Below, in pieces: positions 9,337 through 17,668 of a stretch of DNA of 64,000 nt. This DNA comes from Cyanobacteria bacterium FACHB-502 (GTDB lineage: Bacteria; Cyanobacteriota; Cyanobacteriia; Elainellales; Elainellaceae): NCBI GenBank assembly GCA_014695325.1, contig JACJNZ010000062.1, positions 1-64,000 on the forward strand. Direction: 5' to 3'. Numbering within the stretch: the stretch's first letter is position 1; the number at the start of each line of letters is the position of its first letter. The notes below the pieces were generated by a model. It worked only from the letters and a program-made list of their open reading frames with translations. It was not told where the DNA came from and ran no database searches. A program made the translations under genes and the position numbers.

Positions 9337-9831
9337 CCTCTCTACCTCCTCTCTTCTCGACGCAGTAGGATTTTGTGTAGTCAGGGTTTAATGTAACTAG
9401 GTTAATGTAACCAGGATTACAAAATACTAAGACCCTGCAAAGTATATCCGCTTAAGTTTGAAATTTCAACTTTTTTAAGCGATTGATACAGAATCTAAAG
9501 AGAATCTATACCTCACATATGCTCTCATAATCACCCAGGGATTTCAAGGGAGCCGTTACCGTCCGCAAGATTTCTGAATAAAATAGTTGAAAAGCTGATG
9601 TTTCCAGGCTTTAGGCTTTATTGTGGATAGCTACAGGATAAATTTCCCGGAAACCCGGCTTGGTTGAGGAACTGCGTCATTTTGATCAGTTTTTAATCTT
9701 TATTAGACAATTTCTTTGTTTCGGTCAGATTCATCTTGATGTAGTGACTCTCGCTTCTCTAAAGTTTTGTAAACAATCGTTTTGTAGAAGTTTTGTGAAC
9801 AGCCGTTTTGTGAATAATTGTCGAGACATTC
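9337..9831. other. Intergenic region between divergent genes
   Basis: This 495-bp stretch holds the promoters of the DUF3155 and Hik2-like genes. Near 9460-9485 AAGTTTGAAATTTCAACTTTTTT forms an imperfect AAGTT-AACTT inverted repeat. No gene or RNA is supported. Confidence 0.4.
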
Positions 9832-11217
9832 ATGCTGTCGCCTGCTAGCCCCGAATTTATTGCCCTCTGTCGATCGCAAATTCAACTGCTGACCGAGGGG
9901 TTGGGGGCAGTGCTGAGTATTGTTTACTTAACTGAAGAACTTACTGAACTTGCAGATGCGCCGCTTGTTCCGATTGCTGCTTACCCGGAAGGCGTCATGC
10001 AGTGGAGTAATGAGCAAACCCTCAGCCTGATGCGAGGAAACCGAGTTAATTTGGAACAGCCGAAACTTGCGTCTGAAATTTCCTCAACTCGTGCCCCGGT
10101 CACAATCGATGAAACTGCTCTGCCGCCGCTTCAAATTGCGGAACGCGCCCTGCTCCGCCAGCAGCAGTCTGTTTTGCCGCTGATGCACGAAAATGTGGTG
10201 ATGGGGCTACTGATTACGGCTCGGCTCGATCGCCCCTGGACCGAAAATGAACAGGAGCAAATTGAACAAATTGCCCATACCCTGGCGATCGGCTGTCTGC
10301 TCGACCAGCGGGCACAGTGGGCAGCGCAGGATATGCGGCAGCTCCGTCAATTGCATCATCAGCGGCAGGATGTATTTGATACTCTGCTGCATCAGTTTCG
10401 CAATCCGCTCACGGCCCTTCGCACGTTTGGTAAGCTGCTGCTAAAGCGACTCCGCCCCGAAGACAGCAATTACTCCGTTGCAGAAGGCATTATCCGTGAA
10501 AGCGAACGTCTGCAAGACTTGCTGCAACAGTTTGAAGTCGCTCTGGACTGGGAGCAGCCCAGTTCACCACCAGCAAAAATTGCGCCTGGGGTAACTCCAT
10601 CCCCAAATGCCTCAGACTCCTCTCCCCCTGCTCTGACCAGCAGCAAGTCGCCGCTTTTGCTTCCAGGAACCAACTGGGTCACGGGAGCTTTGCTTCAGGT
10701 CACACCCCACGCGCTGACCGAAGTGCTGTCACCGCTACTGAGTTCTGCCGATGCGATCGCTCAAGATCGACAGTTAATGCTGCATTCCTCGATCGCTACG
10801 CCGCTGCCGCCCGCTTTGGTAGACCCGAAGGCACTGCGCGAAGTGCTGACTAATCTGATCGACAACGCCCTAAAATACACGCCAGTAGGCGGAGCTGTTT
10901 ATGTGGGAGTGCTTGCCTACGCGAATCATCAGCAGGCAATCGTGATTGCTGATACGGGACCGGGTATTCCGCCGGAAGATCAGGCGCATCTGTTTGAACG
11001 GCACTATCGCGGCGTCCAGGCAAAAACCGACATTCCCGGAACCGGGCTGGGACTCGCGATCGCCCGTGACCTGGTGCGGCAAATGCAGGGCGATATCGAA
11101 GTGTTTAGTCCAATGAAGCAGTGCGATTTTATTCCAGCCGCCATGCTTGCCCAGACCGATGCTGCTCATTTGGGAACGGCGATCGTGGTGCGTCTACGGC
11201 AGGCGGAGCAAAACTGA
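9832..11217 (+). CDS. hik2: GAF-domain histidine kinase, Hik2/chloroplast sensor kinase-like
   Basis: A 461-residue soluble sensor kinase. Residues 1-160 form a GAF domain and contain an early cysteine (LCRSQ, Cys13). The dimerisation/phosphoacceptor helix has His187 in LLHQFRNPLTALR. The ATPase domain has the N box (REVLTNLIDNALKYTP), the G1 box (DTGPGIPPED) and the G2 box (GTGLGLAIARDL). The layout, the absence of membrane segments, the histidine position and the N-terminal cysteine match Hik2/CSK, which senses plastoquinone redox state, through an iron-sulfur centre in characterised members, to adjust photosystem gene expression. A proline-rich insert (about 241-275) separates the two kinase parts. 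Assignment as Hik2 is inference; kinase identity is certain. Confidence 0.75.
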   Translation: MLSPASPEFIALCRSQIQLLTEGLGAVLSIVYLTEELTELADAPLVPIAAYPEGVMQWSNEQTLSLMRGNRVNLEQPKLASEISSTRAPVTIDETALPPLQIAERALLRQQQSVLPLMHENVVMGLLITARLDRPWTENEQEQIEQIAHTLAIGCLLDQRAQWAAQDMRQLRQLHHQRQDVFDTLLHQFRNPLTALRTFGKLLLKRLRPEDSNYSVAEGIIRESERLQDLLQQFEVALDWEQPSSPPAKIAPGVTPSPNASDSSPPALTSSKSPLLLPGTNWVTGALLQVTPHALTEVLSPLLSSADAIAQDRQLMLHSSIATPLPPALVDPKALREVLTNLIDNALKYTPVGGAVYVGVLAYANHQQAIVIADTGPGIPPEDQAHLFERHYRGVQAKTDIPGTGLGLAIARDLVRQMQGDIEVFSPMKQCDFIPAAMLAQTDAAHLGTAIVVRLRQAEQN

Positions 11218-11218
11218 G

Positions 11219-11500
11219 TTACTTCATAATGGCTTTCACTCGATCGGCAATCCGAATCGCCAGCGCAATAATTGTCAGCGTTGGATTTGCATAACCGCTG
11301 GTTGGAAAGACTGAACTGCTGGAATGTGCAGATTAAAAACCCCGTGAACGCGACAGGTAGCATCGACTATGCCCTGCTTTGGACCGTCGTGCATCCACGT
11401 TGTGCCCATATGGTGGTGGACGCTGGGTAAAAACATTTGGGGTGTGCCGTGATCGAGTTCAAGCCGCAGTTTGCCGTGCCCCGCTAAGCTGAACCCTGAT
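11219..11500 (-). pseudogene. GMC oxidoreductase C-terminal remnant (frameshifted)
   Basis: Reading the minus strand from about 11500 gives MFLPSVHHHMGTTWMHD, KQGIVDATCRVHGVFNLHI in one frame. The text then continues in another frame as SSVFPTSGYANPTLTIIALA and IRIADRVKAIMK with a stop at 11219. Together these are the conserved C-terminal block of GMC (glucose-methanol-choline) flavin oxidoreductases, including the active-site HH pair and the SSVFPT-GYANPT motif. The break near 11322 fits the loss of one base. All of the N-terminal FAD domain is missing. It sits between hik2 and the TIR-like gene with almost no free space. Confidence 0.85.
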
Positions 11501-11512
11501 CTAGAGCAGGAG

Positions 11513-12277
11513 CTAAATCAGGTTGAATCGCTGAAGTTGGGACTCGATCGCTCCCGGTAAAAATTTATGCAGCTCTGTTTTATTGCGATACACCAGACGG
11601 TTGCCGCTGGGTAAATCGAAAGGAAACTGTCCAGTGATGTCGGGGCGTTCCATCTGGGTCAGGAGGATTTGCTCGGTGCGTTTGCATTGCAGTGCGTAGC
11701 CCATCTCCACGCAGACTTTGGGACTGGGGACAGGTTGGGGCGGCGTGCTGTCGAGCTGAAAAATGGGGGTGCCGTCTGCGATAAAAATCAGGCTCTTCCG
11801 AATTTTTCGCATCAGGGTACTGTTTAAGCGAGCAGGCCCATCCGTCAAACGATGAGACTCCTCTAACATGAGAGGAAAGCGCGATCGACGGTTGGTTTTT
11901 TCAAGAATGCTGTTAAGCTCATCGCGGAGCAACTCGCCCGACTCGGCAAATTCGGTTTGATAGCAAAGAAAGACGATCGGCTCTAGAGAAGCCATGACAT
12001 CTTGCTTTGTAAAGTAGATTTCATGGCTAATCAAGTCAATATTAGAAATAGCGTATCCACCACTGCCTTCAATATAAAACTCAACGGTTTCGCCATCTAA
12101 ATACCGCTGAAACCACTCGGCTTGTTTGACTTCTTCGCTGTCTTCTAAAAAATCAGCTCGCAGTGCAGACTTTAACAAACTATTTTTGCTTAGGCGCAGA
12201 TCGTGAGGACGTTTTTCCAGCTCTCGCGCTGGCTCATACTTTTGCAGATACCAAGCCTTGACAGCAATAATTGCCAT
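11513..12277 (-). CDS. Cyanobacterial protein with TIR/deoxyribosyltransferase-like C-terminal domain
   Basis: A 254-residue soluble protein. Residues 1-100 (AVKAWYLQKYEPARELEKRP, then SGGYAISNIDLISHEIYFTK) look like a cyanobacterial-specific module. Residues about 95-254 show an alternating strand/helix pattern: EPIVFLCYQTEFAE, RKSLIFIADGTPIF, PSPKVCVEMGYALQCKR, QILLTQMER, GQFPFDLPSGNRLVYRN. The P-x-V-x-x-E-x-G-Y-A-L turn followed by a strand and F-P-F-D-L is shared by TIR-like and nucleoside deoxyribosyltransferase-like nucleotide-binding domains, some of which are NAD-cleaving defence effectors. I infer a nucleotide-binding role but not a specific activity. Its stop lies only 13 bp from the GMC remnant. 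Confidence 0.6.
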   Translation of the reverse strand: MAIIAVKAWYLQKYEPARELEKRPHDLRLSKNSLLKSALRADFLEDSEEVKQAEWFQRYLDGETVEFYIEGSGGYAISNIDLISHEIYFTKQDVMASLEPIVFLCYQTEFAESGELLRDELNSILEKTNRRSRFPLMLEESHRLTDGPARLNSTLMRKIRKSLIFIADGTPIFQLDSTPPQPVPSPKVCVEMGYALQCKRTEQILLTQMERPDITGQFPFDLPSGNRLVYRNKTELHKFLPGAIESQLQRFNLI

Positions 12278-13290
12278 GTGTTTTCCCTGTGTCTCTCGTT
12301 AAACCCCTGAAGGCAGAGCTTGTCTTTAAGCGTGCCTTTAAAGTGGTAACAGCACCCGCGCTATAGAATTGCTGAGTGATTTCCCCCCTTCATATAATTC
12401 TATCCAGAGTTGTCCTGATCGAACCATGAATGCCAACACTTAAACGGTGCAGACTCAATGGAAGCCAGAGACATTACTCTCTGATATTTACTAGAGGAAA
12501 TATCAACAAACTGCCGGATGCTGTTACGGTTAAACGAGACAGATTCAATAGATACAGAGTTTTTACCTCTTTGTATTTGACTTGTCTAGCTGATTGGATC
12601 TGCCAGGGAAGCTTGGCTGCTTCGATTTCTAATATAGTCTCTTTTTCAGGCGGCTTCCTGCTCTGATATTAAAGTTTACTTTTAATAGAAAACAGCCGCA
12701 TTGTTTGTAAACGCGATCGGGCAGGTTAGGGAAACCTCTCGCTTGCCGATGTCAGCTTATTGAGTGAATTATGGGCTCTAGCAAAACAGTTTCCGCCTGT
12801 CGTTCAACACAAACACACAGCAGTCACCGATCGATCTAACGCTAGGGTTTACCGTTTCAAAAGACTTCCTTAAGACGCTGGTTACAGGAGAAGAAATGCC
12901 AAACTGTGGGGTAGCAAACGAATTGACGAGAAGAATTGTAAGCTGCAATATTTATCACTGTTTCTTTACGATCGGCGTTAGCATTTACTTCCTGAATTAA
13001 TACAGATTTGAAAAAGAACTGATAAAAATGACTTGGATTCACGCTAGGTTAACGTTAGAGGCAGTTTGAAGAGCCGCAAAGCTCCTGCATTTCCCCCCTA
13101 AATTCCGCATTCTTGGGGGCTTTGAGCCGGAAGAAAGCCAAAAGTCTCCTAGGGCTGAGGAACTTTGAATCAAACCCGAATCGGCAAGTCCCCCACTGGT
13201 GGAGGTTGGGAGGCGAATGCAGGACGGCTGCTCCGGCTGAAACAACCTCTTGTACCAACTGCAACGCAAACGATCGACTGAATTCTAACC
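12278..13290. other. Long intergenic region with GGGGG/CCCCC-type repeat
   Basis: About 1 kb without a supportable gene. Short frames at 12430-12666 and 13055-13297 have no family resemblance. The part 13090-13240 contains a G/C-run sequence (CCCCCCTAAATTCCG, TTGGGGGCTTT, AAGTCCCCCACTGGTGG) of the kind dispersed between cyanobacterial genes; related text is found near 26950 and 44660. It probably contains the promoter of the ABC ATPase gene. Confidence 0.45.
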
Positions 13291-14391
13291 GTGGCACGAG
13301 TTTTCCTGCATCAAATTAGCCGCCGCTTTCGTACGGCAACCGCGATCGAGCAAATTACCTTTGAAGTTCCCGACGGGCAGTTTTGGGTGCTGGTGGGTCC
13401 ATCGGGCTGCGGCAAGTCAACCATTCTTCGGACAATCGCCGGATTAGAGGCTGTCACCGAGGGCAGTTTGTATATTGGCGATCGACTGATGAATCAGGTT
13501 CCGGCTCGCGATCGTGATGTGGCAATGGTGTTTCAAAACTATGCACTGTATCCACACATGACCGTGGCGGACAATTTAGCGTTTGGCTTAAAAATGCGGG
13601 GCAGTCCGTCGCATCAGATTCGTCTTCAAATTGAAACCGTAGCGCGATCGCTTCAGATAGAGCACTTGCTCGATCGCAAGCCAGGTCAGCTTTCGGGCGG
13701 ACAGCAGCAGCGAGTGGCACTAGGACGGGCGATCGTGCGGCAGCCGCAGGTATTTTTGCTAGATGAGCCGCTTTCCAATCTAGATGCCCAACTCCGGGAT
13801 GAAACCCGCGCCGAGCTAAAACAGCTTCATCAGCAGTTTGGCATTACCAGTCTCTACGTGACTCACGATCAGGTTGAAGCCATGACTCTTGCCGATCAGA
13901 TTGTGGTGCTGAAGCAGGGCAAAATTCAGCAGATTGGTACGCCGCAGCAGGTTTATAGCCAGCCAGCGAATCAAATGGTCGCGACCTTCCTGGGGAATCC
14001 GCCAATGAATCTTTTGCTTGCCACTTATGCGGAGGGACGGCTTCATTTGGAGAATCAAATCCTTTCCTGTCCCGATCGCTGGCGATCTCTCTGGAAATCT
14101 GGACAGCAGATTAACCTGGGAATTCGTCCAGAGCATTTGTCTTTATGCTCAGCTGATGAGGCAAATTCTCTCTGGGTCGAGGTGCAGCTTGTGGAACCGT
14201 TGGGACGCGAAATTCTGGTGCGATCGATTTTGCCAGATGCTCAAACCACTGCCCCAACAGATGCCCCAGCCCCAATTCAGTTTCAGGTAATGCCCTCGGT
14301 GCAGATTCGACCGGGCGATCGGGTGTCACTCCAGCTGGATTTTGATCATCTCCTGGTCTTTGAGCCAGAGACGGGCAAGCGATATTGTTAG
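13291..14391 (+). CDS. ABC transporter ATP-binding protein, MalK/UgpC type
   Basis: A 366-residue importer ATPase that powers uptake of sugars or similar solutes from the inner membrane face. Visible parts are Walker A GPSGCGKST (about residues 36-44), Q-loop MVFQNYALYPHMTV, signature LSGGQQQRVALGRA (about 135-148), Walker B VFLLDEPLSNLD and the switch VTHDQVEAMTL. The C-terminal 120 residues form the regulatory TOBE/MalK domain with GIRPEHL. The start is a GTG directly after an in-frame-free region. No permease or binding-protein gene is adjacent, so it is an orphan ATPase that may serve several transporters. A similar orphan is at 46592-47941. Confidence 0.93.
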   Translation: MARVFLHQISRRFRTATAIEQITFEVPDGQFWVLVGPSGCGKSTILRTIAGLEAVTEGSLYIGDRLMNQVPARDRDVAMVFQNYALYPHMTVADNLAFGLKMRGSPSHQIRLQIETVARSLQIEHLLDRKPGQLSGGQQQRVALGRAIVRQPQVFLLDEPLSNLDAQLRDETRAELKQLHQQFGITSLYVTHDQVEAMTLADQIVVLKQGKIQQIGTPQQVYSQPANQMVATFLGNPPMNLLLATYAEGRLHLENQILSCPDRWRSLWKSGQQINLGIRPEHLSLCSADEANSLWVEVQLVEPLGREILVRSILPDAQTTAPTDAPAPIQFQVMPSVQIRPGDRVSLQLDFDHLLVFEPETGKRYC

Positions 14392-14415
14392 AGCAACATT
14401 GTTAGAGCAATATTG

Positions 14416-15192
14416 TTAGGACGATAGAGGCGTCATCATCGGACTTCTGGAGTTTGCTCTCTGACCGTTTTGCCTGCCGTTTTGCTTGGCGTTGGCACGG
14501 TTGGCATCCAGTAACTCGACGTTAAAGCGATAGCCAACATTACGAACCGTTTGGATCAGATTCGGTTGGCGGGGATCAATTTCAATTTTTTTCCGCAGTG
14601 CCAGGATATGGGTATCGACCGTGCGGTGATTGTCGATCTCGTCGGGCCAGGCTCTTCGCAGCAGCTCCGATCGCGACAGGGGCATTCCGTCTGCTTGAGC
14701 CAGAACGTAGAGCAGGCTAAACTCCTGGGGAGTCAGGTCGATTAATTCTCCCTTAAACTGAACTCGTCGCTGCACTAAATCGATCTTGAGGTCGCCATAA
14801 TCTAGAGAGGCAGGAGCGGCAATCGTCCGACTGCGACGGGTTAAGGCTTCGACCCTGGCAAGAAACTCCTGCATTCCGAAGGGCTTTGTCAAATAATCAT
14901 CTGCGCCCGCCCGTAGCCCTCTGACAATATCGGCTTCGCTAGTTCGCGCCGAAAGCATCATCACCAAGACCTGGTGCTCCTGATGCAGCCATCGACAAAA
15001 CTCAACACCATCTCCTTCAGCCAGATCGGCATCAAGAATTACAAGCTGGGGCTGGCGGCTCAAAAACACCTCTCTTGCCTGCTGAAGGTCTGCCGACTGG
15101 TGCACACCAAAGCCGACCTGCTGCAAATGCCAACCTAGCAGTGATCGAAGATGAGGATTGCCTTCAACGATTTGGATATAAACCAATCCCAC
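14416..15192 (-). CDS. OmpR/PhoB-family response regulator with atypical receiver
   Basis: A 258-residue DNA-binding regulator. The receiver (1-120) retains the phosphoacceptor position Asp54 (LVILDADLAEGDG), Ser81 and Lys103 (LTKPFGM), but the N-terminal acidic pair is reduced: IQIVEGN has Glu10-Gly11 where two acidic residues normally bind magnesium. The winged-helix domain (about 130-232) is complete, with LTPQEFSLLYVLAQ and NHRTVDTHILALRKKI, TVRNVGYRF. An Asn/Arg/Gln-rich tail follows. Atypical receivers of this kind may act without phosphorylation, as reported for NblR-type cyanobacterial regulators. No kinase gene is adjacent. It converges on the ABC ATPase gene with 24 bp between stops. 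Confidence 0.88.
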   Translation of the reverse strand: MGLVYIQIVEGNPHLRSLLGWHLQQVGFGVHQSADLQQAREVFLSRQPQLVILDADLAEGDGVEFCRWLHQEHQVLVMMLSARTSEADIVRGLRAGADDYLTKPFGMQEFLARVEALTRRSRTIAAPASLDYGDLKIDLVQRRVQFKGELIDLTPQEFSLLYVLAQADGMPLSRSELLRRAWPDEIDNHRTVDTHILALRKKIEIDPRQPNLIQTVRNVGYRFNVELLDANRANAKQNGRQNGQRANSRSPMMTPLSS

Positions 15193-15832
15193 GGCAGCGT
15201 TTTCTCAAGAGGGGACTGAGAAGCTTCATAAATCCTTTAAAATCAGATCAGGGTTGAAGCAACTTTCCTCAAAGCTAACAAAGCCTTTGTCAGGGTTTTG
15301 TAACGGTGGTTACTTAGCCTCAACGAATCCGAGCGGTTGGACAATGAATCTTCTCAGGGGCTGATCTTTTGAAGTCCTTTTATAGCAGAACCGCGTATCA
15401 AACCAAATCGCAAAACATTCTGAGCGAATGGTTAACCGACAAAAATGAATATCGCAGACCGTAAAGCAGGATAACTTTATTTTTAGCCCAGTTTCAATCA
15501 GTTAGCGCAATTCAACACAGGAATAAAATCACCCAATTGAGGGAAGCAACTGGAAAAAACTTTAATAAAATAAAGGAAGTCGGTATAAATCTAAGGCTGT
15601 GGTTTTTTATCTGGTATATCAGTAGATAGGGCTTGAACTTAGTGTGCATTCGGCGTTGATTCTGAAGATCGCTTCTGTGCCTACCTCATGGCAAATTTGC
15701 GGTCGACCTCTAACCCAGTAGAGTACATCTTGCTCAATGTCGCAATTCGCACTAAACTAAGCGTCTAACCGAAATTTTACTGATCGTGTTTTTTGTCTTT
15801 ATTATCGTAGGATTCTGGATCATCTTTAACTT
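15193..15832. other. Divergent intergenic region with inverted repeat
   Basis: This 640-bp, A/T-rich region lies between the response regulator and the DUF6761-like gene. GTAACGGTGGTTAC at 15300-15313 is a 5-bp-arm inverted repeat about 110 bp upstream of the regulator start and could be an operator. Nothing else is supported. Confidence 0.4.
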
Positions 15833-16075
15833 ATGCTTCAGGATACTCAAACGATCCGCTATTACCAGCGACTCACCGACGCCCTCGTCGAGCAGTGGAA
15901 TCGCGGCTATCGGTTCGATGAACTTCGGCTCTTTGTTGATGGCTATTTAGCGGCACTTCGGCACGCAAACGCGATCGAACCCTTTATGATTCATCGCCTT
16001 GAAGAAGAAGTCACCCGTTACTTGTATGACCCTTCCAATTTTGAAATGCCCCAATCTGAACCCGATTACCGATAA
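15833..16075 (+). CDS. Small conserved cyanobacterial protein (DUF6761-like)
   Basis: An 80-residue soluble protein starting MLQDTQTIRYYQRLTDALVE and containing FDELRLFVDGYLAALRHANA and RLEEEVTRYLYDP. It is highly conserved in cyanobacteria and of unknown function. Two or three amphipathic helices are likely. It is monocistronic: a long upstream untranslated region precedes it and a strong terminator follows 8 bp after the stop codon. Confidence 0.8.
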   Translation: MLQDTQTIRYYQRLTDALVEQWNRGYRFDELRLFVDGYLAALRHANAIEPFMIHRLEEEVTRYLYDPSNFEMPQSEPDYR

Positions 16076-16082
16076 GCAAAGC

Positions 16083-16125
16083 AAAACCCTCTGACCTTGA
16101 GACCGCTCAAACATCAGAGGGTTTT
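16083..16125. terminator. Bidirectional rho-independent terminator
   Basis: AAAACCCTCTGA (16083-16094) and TCAGAGGGTTTT (16114-16125) are perfect 12-bp complements with a 19-base loop. The A and T flanks let it end transcription of both the DUF6761-like gene and the converging grxD. Confidence 0.88.
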
Positions 16126-16156
16126 GTGTTAGGGCTTGTTCTGTTCAGGGACTCAA

Positions 16157-16480
16157 TCAGGAGGCGAGAGCTACTTCAACCATTTGCTGAAGTTCGCCTT
16201 TCTGATATAGCTCGATGAGAATGTCTGACCCGCCGACAAACTCACCGTTAATGTAAACTTGCGGAATCGTGGGCCAGCTTGAATATTCCTTAATGCCCTG
16301 ACGGATTTCGGAGTCTGCTAGCACATCACAGGTTTCAAAGGGAACGCCAAGCACGTTCAAAATTTGCACGACGTTATTGGAGAAACCGCACTGAGGCATC
16401 AGTTTGTTTCCCTTCATAAACACCATGATCTTGTTCGATCGAATCAAATCTTCAATGCGTTGCTGTGCTTCGGGTGTCAT
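16157..16480 (-). CDS. grxD: Monothiol glutaredoxin, Grx4 type
   Basis: A 107-residue CGFS glutaredoxin that holds and transfers [2Fe-2S] clusters in the cytoplasm, with glutathione. The active site CGFSNNVVQILN is at about residues 32-43, preceded by KIMVFMKGNKLMPQ; the glutathione contacts WPTIPQVYINGEFVGGSDI are at about 69-87. The length is standard. The bolA homologue lies directly upstream on the same strand (103 bp apart), matching the known physical and functional Grx4-BolA partnership in iron regulation and cluster trafficking. Confidence 0.97.
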   Translation of the reverse strand: MTPEAQQRIEDLIRSNKIMVFMKGNKLMPQCGFSNNVVQILNVLGVPFETCDVLADSEIRQGIKEYSSWPTIPQVYINGEFVGGSDILIELYQKGELQQMVEVALAS

Positions 16481-16583
16481 AGAGCAATTGGGGTTTGGTT
16501 CTTACGCTTTTATGCTACGAAAAATTGGCGTGAACAGGTCAGACCGTTAATCAATCTCACCAATTCACGTCAGCAGGCTCAGA

Positions 16584-16841
16584 TCAGGCAGTTGCCTGGG
16601 ATGCCCAATCTTGGGGCGTGAACGTCTTCATGCTCAGAGCGTGAATTGCCTCCGAGGACATGGCTTGGTTGAGCGCACGGTAAACGAGCTGATGCCGCTG
16701 CACTAAACTTTTGCCTTCAAATAGCGAAGAGACGACGACGACCTGATAGTGATCGCCACCGCCCGTCAGATCCTGAACCTGAACTTGGGCATCGGGTAAT
16801 CCCCCTTTGATCATTACTTCAACCTGATCTGGGCTAACCAT
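16584..16841 (-). CDS. bolA: BolA family protein
   Basis: An 85-residue BolA-like protein, partner of monothiol glutaredoxin in sharing a [2Fe-2S] cluster. The core reads [20 protein letters not shown] (about residues 14-33), [15 protein letters not shown] (about 43-57) with the conserved His, and [16 protein letters not shown] at the end. I chose ATG 16841 because AGGAG sits six bases before it; a TTG further upstream would add six residues without a ribosome site. It is followed by grxD on the same strand. Confidence 0.95.
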   Translation of the reverse strand: MVSPDQVEVMIKGGLPDAQVQVQDLTGGGDHYQVVVVSSLFEGKSLVQRHQLVYRALNQAMSSEAIHALSMKTFTPQDWASQATA

Positions 16842-16901
16842 GAACGCTCCTGCAATCAAACGCGCAAACGAATCTAAACCACCCTATTTTACTGTTGATT
16901 T

Positions 16902-17525
16902 CTATTGCTGATTGCCCTGGTTCGGTTGGGGAGCCGCTGAGGTAGACTGACCGCCCGATCGCGGAAACGGCGAACTGACAAAGCCCAATTCATAAAGTTG
17001 CTGATAGGCTTGTTGCCCTAGCTCACGGGTAGGGTTCTGGCTGCGGACAATCTGAATCAGCAGGGGAACGGCTAGCTCTGGCTGGTTTTGTGCCCGGTGG
17101 ACGAGCGCAAGCTGATAGGTTGCCTGGTCGCGCATTTGGGCAGATGCGATCGCCTGCTGCCGCTGGTCATCAGCAATTCGGGTATCAATTCCGGCAAAGC
17201 TTCCGGCGAGTTCCTGATGAAAGTTCGAGAGCTGATTAAAGAGCTGACGCGCATCTTGCAGCTTTTGGGTCGCGAGGGCATAGTTCTGAGCAGAGACCGC
17301 GCTGCTGGCCTCTTCCATCAAACGTCTGCCGCCGTTAAGACTAAGCAGCGTTCCGTCCTGTGCCAGGGGACGAAGATCCGATTCGCTGCTGGGTTCAGCA
17401 TTGAGGTCTGAAGGACTGGCAGGCGTTTGTGCCTTTGCGGGAACTGCCTGAATCAGCGCGATCGCACTTGCCAGGGAAACCAGCGTAGCCAGAGAAACGG
17501 AGCGAAAGCTGTGAAACAATAGCAT
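16902..17525 (-). CDS. Exported hypothetical protein with helical repeats
   Basis: A 207-residue protein with a signal peptide (VSLATLVSLASAIALIQAVPAKAQ, cleaved near residue 33). The mature part is helical: RRLMEEASSAVSAQNYALAT, KLQDARQLFNQLSNFHQELA, YQLALVHRAQNQPELAVPLL. This resembles two tetratricopeptide-like units and suggests a periplasmic scaffold. The C-terminus is low-complexity, rich in Pro, Gln and Asn. The ATG at 17525 gives a clean signal peptide; longer upstream frames do not. Family known only as conserved in cyanobacteria. Confidence 0.65.
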   Translation of the reverse strand: MLLFHSFRSVSLATLVSLASAIALIQAVPAKAQTPASPSDLNAEPSSESDLRPLAQDGTLLSLNGGRRLMEEASSAVSAQNYALATQKLQDARQLFNQLSNFHQELAGSFAGIDTRIADDQRQQAIASAQMRDQATYQLALVHRAQNQPELAVPLLIQIVRSQNPTRELGQQAYQQLYELGFVSSPFPRSGGQSTSAAPQPNQGNQQ

Positions 17526-17668
17526 GAAATTGTTATAGGAGATGGTTCGGTAGCAAGCGAATACAGTCTTAGGGGATTTTACCATTGCCGTTCTCGCTCG
17601 ATTCAATCTTCATGAAGGTCGCTAGAGTAAATGAATTGCCTTGAAGCAGTTTAAGCTATGGCTGACGA

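Noticed and set aside
12430-12666. 78-residue open frame in the long intergenic region
   Set aside because: No ribosome site, no protein-like pattern or family resemblance, and composition like the surrounding non-coding DNA.
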